From: Desarmillaria ectypa
Lineage: Eukaryota > Basidiomycota > Agaricomycetes > Agaricales > Physalacriaceae
DNA: 64,000 bases
NCBI GenBank assembly: GCA_030407005.1
Contig: JAUDYN010000007.1
Location: 992,001-1,056,000, forward strand
Direction of reading: 5' to 3'
The notes beneath the pieces are model-generated. The model was not told the origin of the DNA. It searched no databases and worked only from the letters and a program-made list of their open reading frames with translations. Positions within the stretch are counted from its first letter, which is position 1, and each line of letters begins with the position of its first letter. Of the stretch, positions 47,805 through 59,562 are shown piece by piece. Made by a program: the position numbers and the translations under genes.

Positions 47805-49238
47805 TTAATGGGCGTACGTAGAGCCAATAGGGCCGAACTTGATGTTGGAATAGATGACTTGTGCATTGGGGGACTGCGACTCAACATCGGTAGGCTTGCC
47901 GGAAGTCGTAGCGCATGGTCCACGAGAGACACCGGGTTGGGATGCGAGAGCAGTGGTGGGGTAGTTACTGTCGAGCCACAACATGTTGACGGCGTGATCA
48001 TCCCAAATACTCATGACAAGAGCCATGCCGGCGCTGAATGCATTGCCCATAGCAGCAAGTCCACCCTTGGATTCAAAAGAGTTGGTGTCACCGAAGAGCT
48101 TCTTCTGGTCGTTACAGAAGTTGTCGGTGATAGAGTTGTACGCGCTGAGGCCGGAAAGATTAGTTTTGGAATTCTGGATGACCTTGCCGTTCTGGACATA
48201 GAGACGGCGGATTTCATGAAGGGTGCCGGAGGTGGTGTTGTCAGAAGTGATGAACTGGGTGACGACGGTGAACTTGGAGTTGGTGTTGACGGTCTTGCCG
48301 GGACCAAGGAATGTCTGATCGCCCATACGCCATGAGTTGAAGTCGCAACCATCCTTGTCGCAAACTCCGTTGTATCTCTGATCAGCATCTCCACACTGGG
48401 TGCCCGTGCACCTCGTCTGACCGGTAATGCCCGAGCAGACGTGAGGGGTGTAAGCAGCGGCTTGGGAGTTAGCTTCCCAGATATCCATCTCATTGCAGCA
48501 AGAGCCGTATTGTCCCGTTCCGGAATTAACGTCGTTGTTAGAAGGCGTCCAGTTCAGAACGTTGGCCTAAACATTGGCGATGAATTAAGGAGGACAACAA
48601 GAAAGAGATGGAAAACTTGCCTGTCCGTTGATGAACTTGATGTCGTGTGGACACTGGGTGTCGCAATAGCCAGTACCGTACTTGGCACCAGCCTTGTTGG
48701 TAGGGTACTTGGCTATTCCACCGTCGGCGTCCATCTGGACGAAGTACAAAGCACCGTTGAGACCGCAAGGGAGGCCTGACATGTCGACGTCGAAAGTGAA
48801 TTCCTGGTTCTTCATGTTGAACATTTGGTAATTGTTACCGCTCGAGTCGAGCAAGTACACGCGCGAGCCGATATTGGTGGAGTATGGACCATGGGTGACA
48901 AACTTCAAGGTGAGCGCGTTGCCGCTAGTCGTAATGCCATATGTGCCAGAATAGTCGGCGCCATCCAAAGCGCAGTTGGTTGCACAGGTCGCGGGATCGG
49001 GGCAGATAGATGTATCCCACTGATTGCCGGTGTAGCAATTGGTGGAACTCCCAACCTTATGTGTCCAACGCCAGTTGGAATCGAGTGTGATCGACCTGGA
49101 CTGAGTCGTACAGCTGCCACTCGCTGTACATTGTTGAACTTGGAGTGTGGGATGGTTCTCTGCTGTTAGAGTCCCGACTTGCTGGCCGTAGACAACAGCG
49201 GCGAGAGCGAGGGAGAGGAGAGCGACCTTAGGAAACAT
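47805..49238 (-). CDS. GH7 cellobiohydrolase I type, no cellulose-binding module
   Basis: Secreted reducing-end cellobiohydrolase of family GH7, processively releasing cellobiose from cellulose. Two exons (49238-48621 and 48566-47805) encode 459 residues. The signal peptide [18 protein letters not shown] is followed by mature [19 protein letters not shown]. Family blocks are [60 protein letters not shown] and [17 protein letters not shown]. The catalytic motif is NEMDIWEAN (Glu232 nucleophile, Asp234, Glu237 acid/base). [20 protein letters not shown] and [15 protein letters not shown] follow. The protein stops right after the core, with no Ser/Thr linker or CBM1. The single 54-nt intron (48567-48620) has a GC donor (GCAAGT...TAG). 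The cellobiohydrolase rather than endoglucanase call rests on overall similarity. Confidence 0.94.
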
Positions 49239-49281
49239 GCTGGATGTTTGCTTGACAATAAACCAGCAGTGGTGCAGTCAT

Positions 49282-49289
49282 CTTTTATA
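49282..49289 (-). promoter_or_regulatory. TATA box of GH7 gene
   Basis: TATAAAAG on the minus strand, 44 bp upstream of the GH7 ATG. Confidence 0.55.
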
Positions 49290-50670
49290 CAATAAGGTTT
49301 CTGAAAAAAAGTTGCCAGCGCGTTCATGTTCGCTAGCGTTACGCCAAGTCTTGAGCCCTACAAGGTAAGATGATGCTAAACAATACCGAAGAGTGTCCGG
49401 CACGAGAGACGACTCCCGAGGTGTCTCCGTATGTGAAACGTTCCTGTGCCAGAATCATAAGCGTTTGGATTTCCCTGCCGAATTCCCTAGCAGTGATCGT
49501 CGGACCGTTCTGCGAGGTGAATTAATACTCATTGCTGGCTTGGGGCTCAATTCTTACTCCTAGGCACATACCTTCAACGGTTTGAACACTCTGCCAATAC
49601 TGATTGTGAGACAGATTCCCCGTCCCGGGAAAACCTGTTTGTCGCTAGAAGTATTGCTCTGAATGCCCCATGACCAGTTTGACCGATATTTCAAGGCATA
49701 ACATGATTGGATTTCTTGGTACAACAACCTAGGAATAAGGTACTCATCACGGGTTTTGCATTCTTGTCCGTTAATAAGATGGACCATCGGATAAATGTAT
49801 CTGGAGGCAAAATCCCGGACATAGTCATCTGGTAACTGAGATTCAGCACAAGCACCAAGACGAGAAAAATCATACCAAACGGCCCTAGCATCGTATCAAA
49901 TTGCTATCACTGTGAATGACGACTCTAGCGAACAGGGAGACTTTGCCGCTGGAATTTGATGGACAAGAGCGCAGAGACTGTCTCGCGCAACGCATGGATT
50001 CAATGGTACACATACCGGACAAGTTTGCCCTCCCTTGTCAAGCTTCTGATCAAGAAGAGAGGTCAAGCAACGTCATACCTGGATATGGATTGAGTAGCAC
50101 GGAAGAGTCTCGGTGATGCTTGATTTTGAATGAATAGTTGTTGACTACCACAAACAAGGATAGACCACATATACGATTTTCACGGAAGGCGCACAATATC
50201 ACCGTACGCAGCACGTCGAGGAAGATCCTAAACAGTTTCCGATTATTTACCAGAGGCGACCTAGGCTTATAGGACGACTCGGAGAGATTGCCAAATGTTG
50301 ATGTGACGAATACGGCCATCTGAGTAGCGAAATGAGCATATGACAATAACGAATGACTTAGCATCGAGATTCAGACATTCAATGGACATCTATCTATTCG
50401 AGTAAGCTGACGGTGATAGTGGGCAATTGTTCCTGCTTGCAGACATCATTTTCATAGGCGGACAATGTCACGAGAACGCTAGAAATATGATCATTCGCGC
50501 AAGAGGGGGATAAGCGCCGCCGACGCGGAAGGTCATGTGAAGAAAGGAGGAGGAATTTCGGAAGATGCCGTGAAACTACAACAATTAAGTTTCAGCCACC
50601 GACTTACCTAAGCCTGCCATTATTTCCTCGCGCAAGGTCCTTCACTGACATCGACAAAACCGACAACAAA
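49290..50670. other. Intergenic with unassigned open frame
   Basis: GH7 and RPL11 share this divergent upstream region. On the minus strand about 49560-49900 an open frame reads AVWYDFSRLGACAESQLPDD, VRDFASRYIYPMVHLINGQE and RDEYLIPRLLYQEIQSCYAL. The composition is protein-like, but I recognise no family and find no good start, so it may be a gene fragment. The 60 bp before RPL11 are CT/A-rich as expected of a ribosomal-protein promoter. Confidence 0.35.
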
Positions 50671-51368
50671 ATGGTGAGCTTGCCATCTATGATATACCTG
50701 ATCCATAAATTAACTGACATGCCTGTAGGCCGACACGAAGGCGACGCCCACCAACCTCATGAAGGAGCCCCGGATTGACAAACTTGTCATCAGTGCGTCC
50801 TTATACTGAGCAAGTGAAGCGATGTACTAAACCATTACCCTCACAGACATCTCCGTTGGTGAATCTGGTGATCGTCTAACCCGTGCATCGAAGGTCTTGG
50901 AACAGCTCACTGGTCAAACACCAGTCACCTCCAAAGCCCGTTACACCGTCCGTACCTTCGGTATCCGTCGTAACGAAAAAATTGCCGTCCATGTAACGAT
51001 CCGGGGCCCCAAGGCTGAAGAGATTTTAGAGCGTGGCTTGAAGGTGAAGGAGTACGAACTGAGACGAAGGAACTTCTCCGAGACGGGGAACTTTGGATTC
51101 GGCATCCAAGAGCATATCGACTTGGGGGCCCGGTATGACCCTGGTATTGGTATCTTCGGTATGGACTTCTACGTGGTTATGGGACGTCCTGGTGCTCGTG
51201 TGGCAAGGCGGAAGCAGAAGAAGGCCCGTATTGGCTTCACTCACCGTATCAAGAAGGATGATACGATGGCATGGTTCAAGCAACGATTCGACGGCATCAT
51301 CTTGGTGAGCCGGTATACCCTTGTTCCCTGATTCAACTTGCTCACTACTGTCGTGTTCGCAGAAATAA
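50671..51368 (+). CDS. RPL11: Ribosomal protein uL5 (RPL11), large cytosolic subunit
   Basis: Component of the 60S subunit that binds 5S rRNA. Four exons: 50671-50673 (ATG alone), 50729-50792, 50847-51304 and 51363-51368 (last Lys plus TAA). The join reads [80 protein letters not shown] and so on to [21 protein letters not shown]. About 177 residues, the normal length. An intron immediately after the initiator ATG is common in fungal ribosomal-protein genes. Every junction has GT/AG ends and the protein is continuous and highly conserved. Confidence 0.97.
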
Positions 51369-51977
51369 ATGTTTTTGCGTCTTTGCTCTACTATGCCCTA
51401 TGATACATATGCTCGTGTGTTATATTGCATTTTCATCCATCAAACCACACATCGAGCGATGCGTGAAACTTCAGAGAAACCAAATTTTCAACTTGCCTCG
51501 CCAACAAGTGGTGGCGTTGGCGATTTCTCATGTACAGCGGAAGGCTGTTTTTTTTTTCCCTTCCGCCAGTTGACAATCATATGCATCAATGGTTTAAGGG
51601 AATCTATGCAGCGACGAAAGGTTACTCCCATTTTGACCTATTTTCTTCAATCTTTCGTCATGCTCGGTATCGACCATCAACTGCAGGATTGCCGAGCGTC
51701 TCTCAGCTACGCCTGCAACTACAATAATCTACAATCGGCCTTTCAGATAAGTCCTTCGGTGCTGTGAATCGCTCGTCTCCTGCTGCTTCTTGGAAGGTTC
51801 GACAGATACGTGCTGTAGCATTCATTTGATATTTCATAAGATAATACTATGCTAGTATACAGTAAAGTGTGCCGACGAACATACCTGTCGTAATATAAAT
51901 TCTACATGATACATATTGAATGTCCCAAAATTATCCAAGGCCCAATAGAAAACAGGTGAAAATATCATAAGCGAGTG
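51369..51977. other. Intergenic, convergent 3' ends
   Basis: Between RPL11 (+) and the histidine kinase (-). Plus frames 51271-51573 and 51369-51767 start within or just after RPL11 in other frames and have no motif. A T-run at 51548-51557 lies inside. No gene is supported. Confidence 0.55.
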
Positions 51978-54900
51978 CTATGACTCCGCTGCAGCAGCAG
52001 CAGTTTTGCGGTGGTGCTCCGCGAGGTGCAACATATGTGTGAGACTTCTTTCCAATACAGGTTTCGTAAGAACACTACGGGCAAGCACGTCAACTTTTCG
52101 CGAAAGGCGGACGAGAAAAGAAAACTCACTGATCGACGCCAGCTTCAAGATATTCCTATTGAGAGTAACCATGAACGTCAAAGGGCTCATAAGAGAAAAG
52201 GAAAACTGACCTTTTGATCAGTAATCAAGGCATTACCTGTGAACGAGGAAAGGTTCATTAGTAGCCGCACACAATTACGAAAGAAGTTGGCGTACCGGTA
52301 ACTCCAACAACGAAATCGCGCCTCCCGACTTCCCGTAGATGCGACACAGTCTTTAACCCCGACATCACCGGCATCTGATTGTCCAAAAACACAACCATAA
52401 ATCTCCTCTGTGTCGGAGGAGTCAAGTCTTCCAAGACGGGCACCGAGTTATCACTGGCAGGTGTTTTTGTCACGGGACTTCGTCCTAACAAAATACCAAG
52501 CGCAACCTCCCCATTCTCCGCTGTCGTCACACAGCAGCCTAGTCGCTCCAGCATCCTTGTCATTAATCGGCGCGTCAGAGCATCGTCATCTACGACGAGG
52601 ACTTGGCATTGGTGAAACAGAGCTGAACTCGAGTTCGTCAGCGACCCTCGAGTGATAGAAGGCGACGGGGGGTTTGCTGGCGGTGACTGCTGGGGATCAA
52701 GTACGAAGGACTGAGGACTGGGTAGAGCGATAAAACTTGGTCGATGCTGTGATGTCTGTTCTGTTACTGTCCCATCAGAACCATTCTGTTCGAGAGGAGG
52801 CGGAAGGACAATTTGAGACGAGGGCGAGTCGTCAGAGTCTTCGTAAGCCCGTGGAAACTCCGTCCCTGTAGAACGATCTCCAATGGTCCTCGTTGGCACA
52901 GGTGAATGGGAGTCATATTTTGCTATGCTTAGTTCAACGCTACCACCTTTGAATAAAAGTCAGCTACAGACTGTCATAATGATGCATCAAGCAAAAGTAA
53001 CATACCTTGATTCATAAGCCCATGCAGCGCCGAAGCGGAACGCGCCGATGGAGACGTTGGCGTGGCTCTGATCACGTCCGTCCCCTCGACACTAGCTTTC
53101 GCTGACTGCAGCGAGTCTTCACCGGCTCTACTCGTGAGCGTGTACATGTTTATGAACGATGGTCCCGGAGTCCCAGGAATAGGCTCCTGCGCCGGCTGCA
53201 AGACTTTACGTCCCACGCCAAGAGGAAGTTCCACCCAAAATGTTGATCCTTGTCCAACTTTTGAGCGGACACCCAAGCGACCTCCACTAAGTTTCACAAT
53301 ACGGCGTACCAAAGCTAGACCAAGACCGGTTCCCTTACCGCCTAATGGTCATCGTTATAACATAGACTTCAAGATGCAGAACGTGAAGCATACCTTGTAG
53401 CCTTCCCTGCTCGGTCTGCGTGAACGCGGCTGGGGCACTTGATCAATCCAGGAGACCAACAATAAAATCGGATACTCACAGAAAAGTTTGGAGTTGGTCA
53501 TATCATGACTTGGTATCCCAATTCCTGTATCCGTAACCTCAATTCTGACCACAATCTTCTCTCTCTCGAAACAACGCTGTGCTCCGCCGAATTGCTTGTT
53601 ATGTTCCTCGAGCTCCTTCACCGATAACGAACGCGTATGTTCAGTCTTTTCATTCTCTTTTTCTAACGACGTCTTTCTCGAATACGACGCTTTAGTGTCA
53701 TCTTCGCCATCTGCATCAGCGCTCGGCTCTGGGAGAATAAGCCGCGTCGAAATCTTGAGTTTTCCACCTTTCGGTGTAAATTTACACGCATTACTTTAGA
53801 GAAAAAATCATGATGGAACGCCGCAGAGACTATAATATGCTCACCTCGCGAGATTTGTAACGATCTGTCTCAGCCGGTTTTCATCCCCAGCAACCAAGCC
53901 CATCGCTAATTCACCGCTTGGATTATCCCGCAAGAGCAATTCGATATTCTCATCACTTTCACCGAGAGCTTTATACTCTGCTCGCCGAGCAAACTGCACA
54001 AACGTATAATATGGTCAGGACATGCAACTGCGGCTGAGATGAGAGGGCATACATTATCAATTTCCATATCCAGGTCCGTTTGGAAGTCTAATTCGCGAGC
54101 ATTGGTGGCCAGTTCCAGCGTCAAGAACATTGAGCGCAAAACTTGATGAAATGCGTACGGCTGTAGAGTGTAAGAGGTTTGACTGCACTGCTAAGCAAAG
54201 AACATACCCTCATCAGAACTTCGAATTTACCGCTATCCATCCGATTGCTGTGAATAAAATTGTTCAATGCCATAGAAGTTACCATGTTTTTGAAAGGAGC
54301 TTACAAGTCCAAGACATCGTTGAGCACTGCGTACACGTATCAGTAACATAATTTTTTTTTAAAAATAAAAACATTAATAATGCCATTTACTTGCCTTTTG
54401 ACATTTGACTAAGGCTGCCTTCAAGAGCATTGAATTCCAGCAGCTGACTCCTCGGAACCGTTCCGGATGCATCCATATTCTGTACGGCTAAGACTAATTG
54501 AAATGCAAATTAGCACCGCGACAAAGGAGGAATCTAGAATACTCACTAGCTGTATTTAGAGGAACGCGGACCTGTGAAGAAGCCGTAAGGAAGATAGAAG
54601 ATCTGGAAAATTGCAGACTTATCATGGAAAACATAGCTGGTGAGACGGTACTTTGAATCTGCCGCCTTCCGTTCATTCAATTGGGCCTTAGTGGTCTTGT
54701 GCACCTGCATTTTCAGCCGTATCCGCGTCATATGCAGTCTTCGGGCAGATACATCCCGCTGGTAGTGCATGTATAACAGAAAGCTCTGGAATGCCAAGAA
54801 GTTGATGATATCTGGGAGCAGGATTAGATGTACAATGAGAAAATTTGGCGAATTTCGCACTTCGATACCACGCTGCATGGTGGGGGATGATCAATACGGT

Positions 54901-56020
54901 TGAAAAGATGAGAAAGGAAAGCGCGCCAATCATGGCGGCGAGGCGCCTAAGATTTAGGCCGAACAGTGCGACCGTTTGTAGAGCAGATGTATAGCTATAA
55001 GTTGTCAACGCCAAGGTTGGCCACAATTCATTTAGCGACTTACTAGAATGTCGATAAGAAGTCTTTGCTGCCGCAGGTGAATGCGTGCACATCGTGGCTG
55101 TAGTAGCCACAAAGATATACATAGAATATTTGATAGAACGACCTAGGCGACGATGAGCCGGTACAATCGACAGACGAGAATAGTGACACGAACCAAGACC
55201 AGGCCGATACACAGATGAAACACTGAAAGAATAGCGAATATTTGAGGGGGAAATCGTACAGACAGAGCACAAGGATGGGGAATGTTAGGACAGGGCCGAT
55301 TGCGAAATAGAATATCTATGTATAGATTCGAATCAATTCGAAGGAGATAGACGTGGGTCTACTAACCTTGTCAGCGAGAACGGTGGGCGTAGGGATGGAT
55401 AACACGGCCATCAGCCAGTTCACAATGAAGAATATGGATGCCCATAGAGCTAGACTCTTTGAGACTTCCCACACCTCCTTTTGATAATCCAATTCCACGA
55501 CAGGATTCTCGAAGTGAGGATCAAAAAAATCTCGAAGACAACGCCACAGTCGCCACCTGATGAAAATGAGAGGCTTACAAGAGGCCCAAAATCCCACCTG
55601 GTGGGACGCGGAAATACTGTCGCGTTCCTCGAATTCTCCGAAGCCACTGGTACTGTCGGCGACATCGGAAGAATGTGAAGAGCTCGCGTACTCTTCCGAC
55701 CAACATCGGTCAACTACGATTTCATCAATTTCATCCTTCTCGTTCTCGAGGGGTAGACTGAGGTCATGGGGATGGTTCATGGACTGGTCAATTGCATCCA
55801 TCATCGAGCGTGAGGTCGGTGGGGCTAGTCGGCGTCTAAAGTGCTTCAATAACGCCTTGAACGGCTTGAGTATCGTCCTTTGCCTTGCACGCGGCGTCGA
55901 GAGGACGGGTACGGGTAATGTACCAGATATCGCATTATCGTTGGAACCGGCGTTGGCGACTTCCTCTGCCCACTTGGAGGAGTGCGCCTTCGACCAGAAG
56001 GACATGGAGGTGGATTGCAA
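51978..56020 (-). CDS. Membrane-anchored hybrid histidine kinase
   Basis: Two-component sensor with kinase and receiver in one protein. ATG 56020; about 190 mainly cytosolic residues, then several membrane helices ([51 protein letters not shown] and more). The dimerisation/H-box is [20 protein letters not shown], with the phospho-His codon directly before an atypical AT-AC intron (54574-54622). The ATPase domain has [19 protein letters not shown] (N box), [17 protein letters not shown] (G1), [20 protein letters not shown] (G2) and [16 protein letters not shown] disordered Ser/Pro linker leads to the receiver: [20 protein letters not shown], phospho-Asp in [19 protein letters not shown] and the conserved Lys in [11 protein letters not shown]. 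It ends with an Ala run and TAG 51980-51978. About 15 introns, intact if the AT-AC intron is real. Downstream partners would be Ypd1 and response regulators. Confidence 0.88.
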
Positions 56021-58290
56021 AAAGCGGCGCAGCGCTCCTAAGATGAAATGCTGTACAAAATTAAGGCAAGGCGTTAGGTAAGCGGGAATGGTTCAAACCA
56101 TATCTAATTTCTACATATAGAAATGAACCTTCCATTAATGGGAGGTTTCGGGGACTGCCGCCGCCGCGACGCGATTCTTCACATTTTTCTCTTATTGATA
56201 TGCGACGGCTCATTCGCTCATTATGGAATAAATACACTCAGTAGGACAGCATATTACCCCTCGACGGGGCAAGATACTCCGTGGCCAATTGTCGCTCAGT
56301 AAGCACCGGAAGATTCGGAACCGACGCTATTTCAATTACCATGTTGCCTTTCAGCGACGTCCCGCCTTGGCCAATTCATTACTGCTACTTTTTGAAACTA
56401 TAGCTCCTAAGGCCTGATGTCTCTGTTGCTGTATAGGTCTCACCTTGCTCAGGCCGAGGCGCCTTCAATTTTGTACCGACGGATGTCATTGATAATTGAA
56501 ATTTGATACCGACGGACAGCACCCCAACGGCAGTTGGCGCAGCGAGGCTATGGCATTTCCACCCCAAATACTACGAATGCCTAGGTGTATGATGGGCATA
56601 GAAGCAGGTATTCTCTTCGTAAACGTCCAGACCACGTCCGATCATAGTCATAGCAAGGGTGAGACTCATGGCTATGGAACCGATGATCAGCGGGATATAG
56701 ACCGCGTGCTCGACTTCAATTAAGATCAACTTCCTTCCTTCCTTCGACAACCATTCATCGGTGGATTGGCCCAATGATACCCACCTTTGTGCTCACTTGT
56801 CAGGGATGATAATGATCCTCTCTTCAGAGACTGAGTAATTACATGCTCACCGTCGAATTGTGCTTGCACCCATAAAAATTTCCGTTGTGCCTTCTCAGCA
56901 ACCGAAACATCTCCGCCCTCGGAATGATGCTTGCTACAACCAATTTTCGCTCCGTCTCCCCTTCATTGGATGATTTATGCTCACTGGAGCGTCTAACCGA
57001 AACTATTTGCGACCGTGGAATACTTTTGCAATGGCACAAATAATTACTCACTCGCTCGGTCAGGGTACAATAGGTACGGATTACCGTCTTACATAAATTG
57101 ATTAATTTCTACCAAGTAATCTAATAACAAGGGCTCAACAGCGAGCTCATAGGTAGCCGTGGACCTGCGAGCCAGCACTATTCATTACTCTTCCCAAGGT
57201 GGCGGAAATGCGTACTAATAAAAGGGAGGTAGAAGGTCCGGTAATTTTGTCGACAATCGCCACCTTCCACATCCGGTGTTTGGTGTAGATTATCTGCTGA
57301 GCTCGGGACTGGCACCAGTGACTTTTCAGTTCCAGGGTGTATCTCAGGCTATCGCACGCTGTCCTCCGTGTAGGGGAGGTAGGCATGGGAAGGTGGCATG
57401 ACACGATAGTGTCCATGCAGTAAACACTCGTCCCGGAGAGATTATGTACCGTCTATCCGCCAACCTACACGAGGGCCAGGCCTTTGGTCCGTTCAAGCAA
57501 GACAAACACTGGCACTTGGCCTGCCATCCGTCGATCAGAAGCAGGAAACAGCAAGATTAACAAGTACAAGCAGCATATCTTGCAGGACGAACTTCCTCGA
57601 CCACAGAAGATAGCCGCTGTAAAAAGACTATTACCATACGACGGACTTCACGATCGCAGTTTCGGTATACAATCGAGCCTTGTGGACAGTATTTTTAGTG
57701 GCGAGGAAGATTGAAGAAGGAGCACGCACTGATAATGCACCGCCAATTTTCGAGTCGGAAGCTATACTTATTACTGTCGATCTGCGGGTTATCTATCTGA
57801 GGCAATACTCTTTGGACCAATATGCTGTGTCTTGCAACATATATAGAGGCTATTCGAGTAAGAATGTGAAAATGGCACCTCAAATATCGACGGTGGTACT
57901 GATGGTGAATTGATGCTGAAAAGGTCGATTCCACTGCCACATTAAGCAACAGCAAGTCCGATAAACTGCTCTATAGGGTGGTGGTAAGGTCTGGAGAGTG
58001 TATAAGCAGCCCAAACGTGATGCCAGAGTATGCCAGTCGAAACACTGTCTCGAGGAAATTGTCCAAAAAAAGCCTGAGGCAGTTTTCAGCATCACGACGA
58101 ACCTATCAGAGAATGATCAGGATGCATGATATGCTGATTATGAGAAAATTAAAGATCGCGACTCGTCCTAGAAATAAATTAGAATCGGGTGTCGGCCCGG
58201 GCACCTATAATCCTACTGGTAATAAACTTCAATACCCAAATCGTCTGAAAACCACCTGTGTTCGCCTCCCCCGACAGCATGTTATCCAAC
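56021..58290. other. Long gene-poor interval
   Basis: 2.3 kb between the kinase start and the RING-3 stop. Frames of 60-115 codons (56496-56723 plus, 57147-57416 minus, 57978-58325 plus) show no recognisable domain. The first few hundred bp should hold the kinase promoter. No repeat or RNA gene was recognised. Confidence 0.45.
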
Positions 58291-59562
58291 CTACGGTCCC
58301 TTCGGCACGCGAACCGACCGCTTAGGCCCTGTTGCGAACAGCTTCCCAAAATTACCGTTCATTGCGCGCAGAGGTTTGGAAGAACGTTCCTCTGCCCATT
58401 TCCGCTTCAATCCCTGGGGTACTTGCTCGGAGCTGAACAACGGTCCCGGCATACCCTCAAAGTCCCCGGCATCACTATTTTGCTGTTGTACGTGGTCGAA
58501 AGTCAGAGACCGATGAGGGGAATGATGGCTAATGGCTTCGTCAAGGTCGATCTTGTGAAGGTGTGAGCTATATGCTTTCATATGGGAACAAAATGTCTAC
58601 CTCGTTTGGAAGGGCAATAGGCTGCTCGTCGACTCGAATATTTTGTTGGGTCTTGAGCTCCTCAATTCGTGCTTTGTATCGATGGATTCGGTTCTAAAGC
58701 GAATTTAGCAATCATGGCAGGAACAGAATCCAGAGACTTTACCTTCTGTCCAGTGATCGTTTGCCTGTATTGCTCTATTTGGGTATCCTTTGCCATCATG
58801 TTCGTCCCCAAGGCTTCGATAGTCCTCCTTTGTCTGGCATCATTTTCCTCCAACAAGCTGTTTCTCTCCCCCAATACGGCGTTGTCAGATCTGAGACTCG
58901 ACATGCTTTCTTCGTACTCCGATGTCTTCTTTATAGCTTGCTCTGCAAAAAATAGTGCCTTATCTCTCTCCAACTCAACTTCTCGGTGGCGAGTTGTCGC
59001 CACCTGCTGGGCCAACGCATGGTCTTTATTCATCTTCTGAATCTCTCGGCGTTTTGCGTCCAGTTCTGCGAAGGCGGGAGCGATGCGGTCCTTGAAGTCT
59101 TCAACTGCGCGTAAAAGTGCCTCCTACTATTCATCAGTTTAATAGCAGGTATGGCAACGGTGCCTTCACGAACTGCAAGACTCTGATCACATCGTAAGTC
59201 CTTGGTGGCCTGCTCAATCTTCTTTCCTGCCTTGGCTACGCTGACAAGCTTCGCATTGGCATCCATCTCGGCAAGTCCTGAGATGACGGTGACCGCCCGT
59301 GGAACATACGACATGTTGAGATAGATCCGTCTCTCATCGCCGCGTTTGATTCTTTCGCGACATTCAGGACAGGTTGGGCGTGGAGTTGCTGCGACATATT
59401 CATGCAAACATGGTGCACAGAAACTGTGTCCTATAGCATGATTTTTAGCCTCAGAAGGTCAAAGGAAGCGACAGTGAAAGACCGACCGCACAGCAGGGAC
59501 CGCATGAGCGAAATAGCATGCTCCTTCAAGCATATCGAGCAGTAACATACGAACTGCTCCAT
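58291..59562 (-). CDS. RING-finger/coiled-coil protein (RING-3)
   Basis: Probable E3 ubiquitin ligase with TRIM-like order. ATG 59562 gives MEQFVCYCSICLKEHAISLM and RSLLC. A phase-1 intron splits the Gly codon of C-G-H, then HSFCAPCLHEYVAATPRPTC-PECRERI completes the zinc finger. A helical region follows (GLAEMDANAKLVSVAKAGKK, then after an intron QKMNKDHALAQQVATTRHRE, RSDNAVLGERNSLLEENDAR, QIEQYRQTITGQK), predicted as a long coiled coil. The last exon begins near HKIDLDEAISHHSPHRSLTF and ends with a basic segment GLKRKWAEERSS and KRSVRVPKGP, TGA near 58291. Intron placement at 59125 and 58690 is approximate. Substrate unknown. Confidence 0.75.

Noticed and set aside
47781..48335. Long plus-strand frame of 184 codons
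   Set aside because: It lies antisense to the well-supported GH7 gene and has no family features.
50674..50728. Intron-encoded box C/D snoRNA in the first RPL11 intron
   Set aside because: The intron is only 55 nt, and the C- and D-like words are imperfect and too close together.
52006..52217. Plus-strand frames overlapping the kinase 3' end
   Set aside because: Antisense shadows of the receiver-domain exons.
54494..54676. Continuous read-through of the kinase H-box region without splicing
   Set aside because: It destroys the H-box and inserts a segment not seen in the family, while excision of 49 nt restores it.
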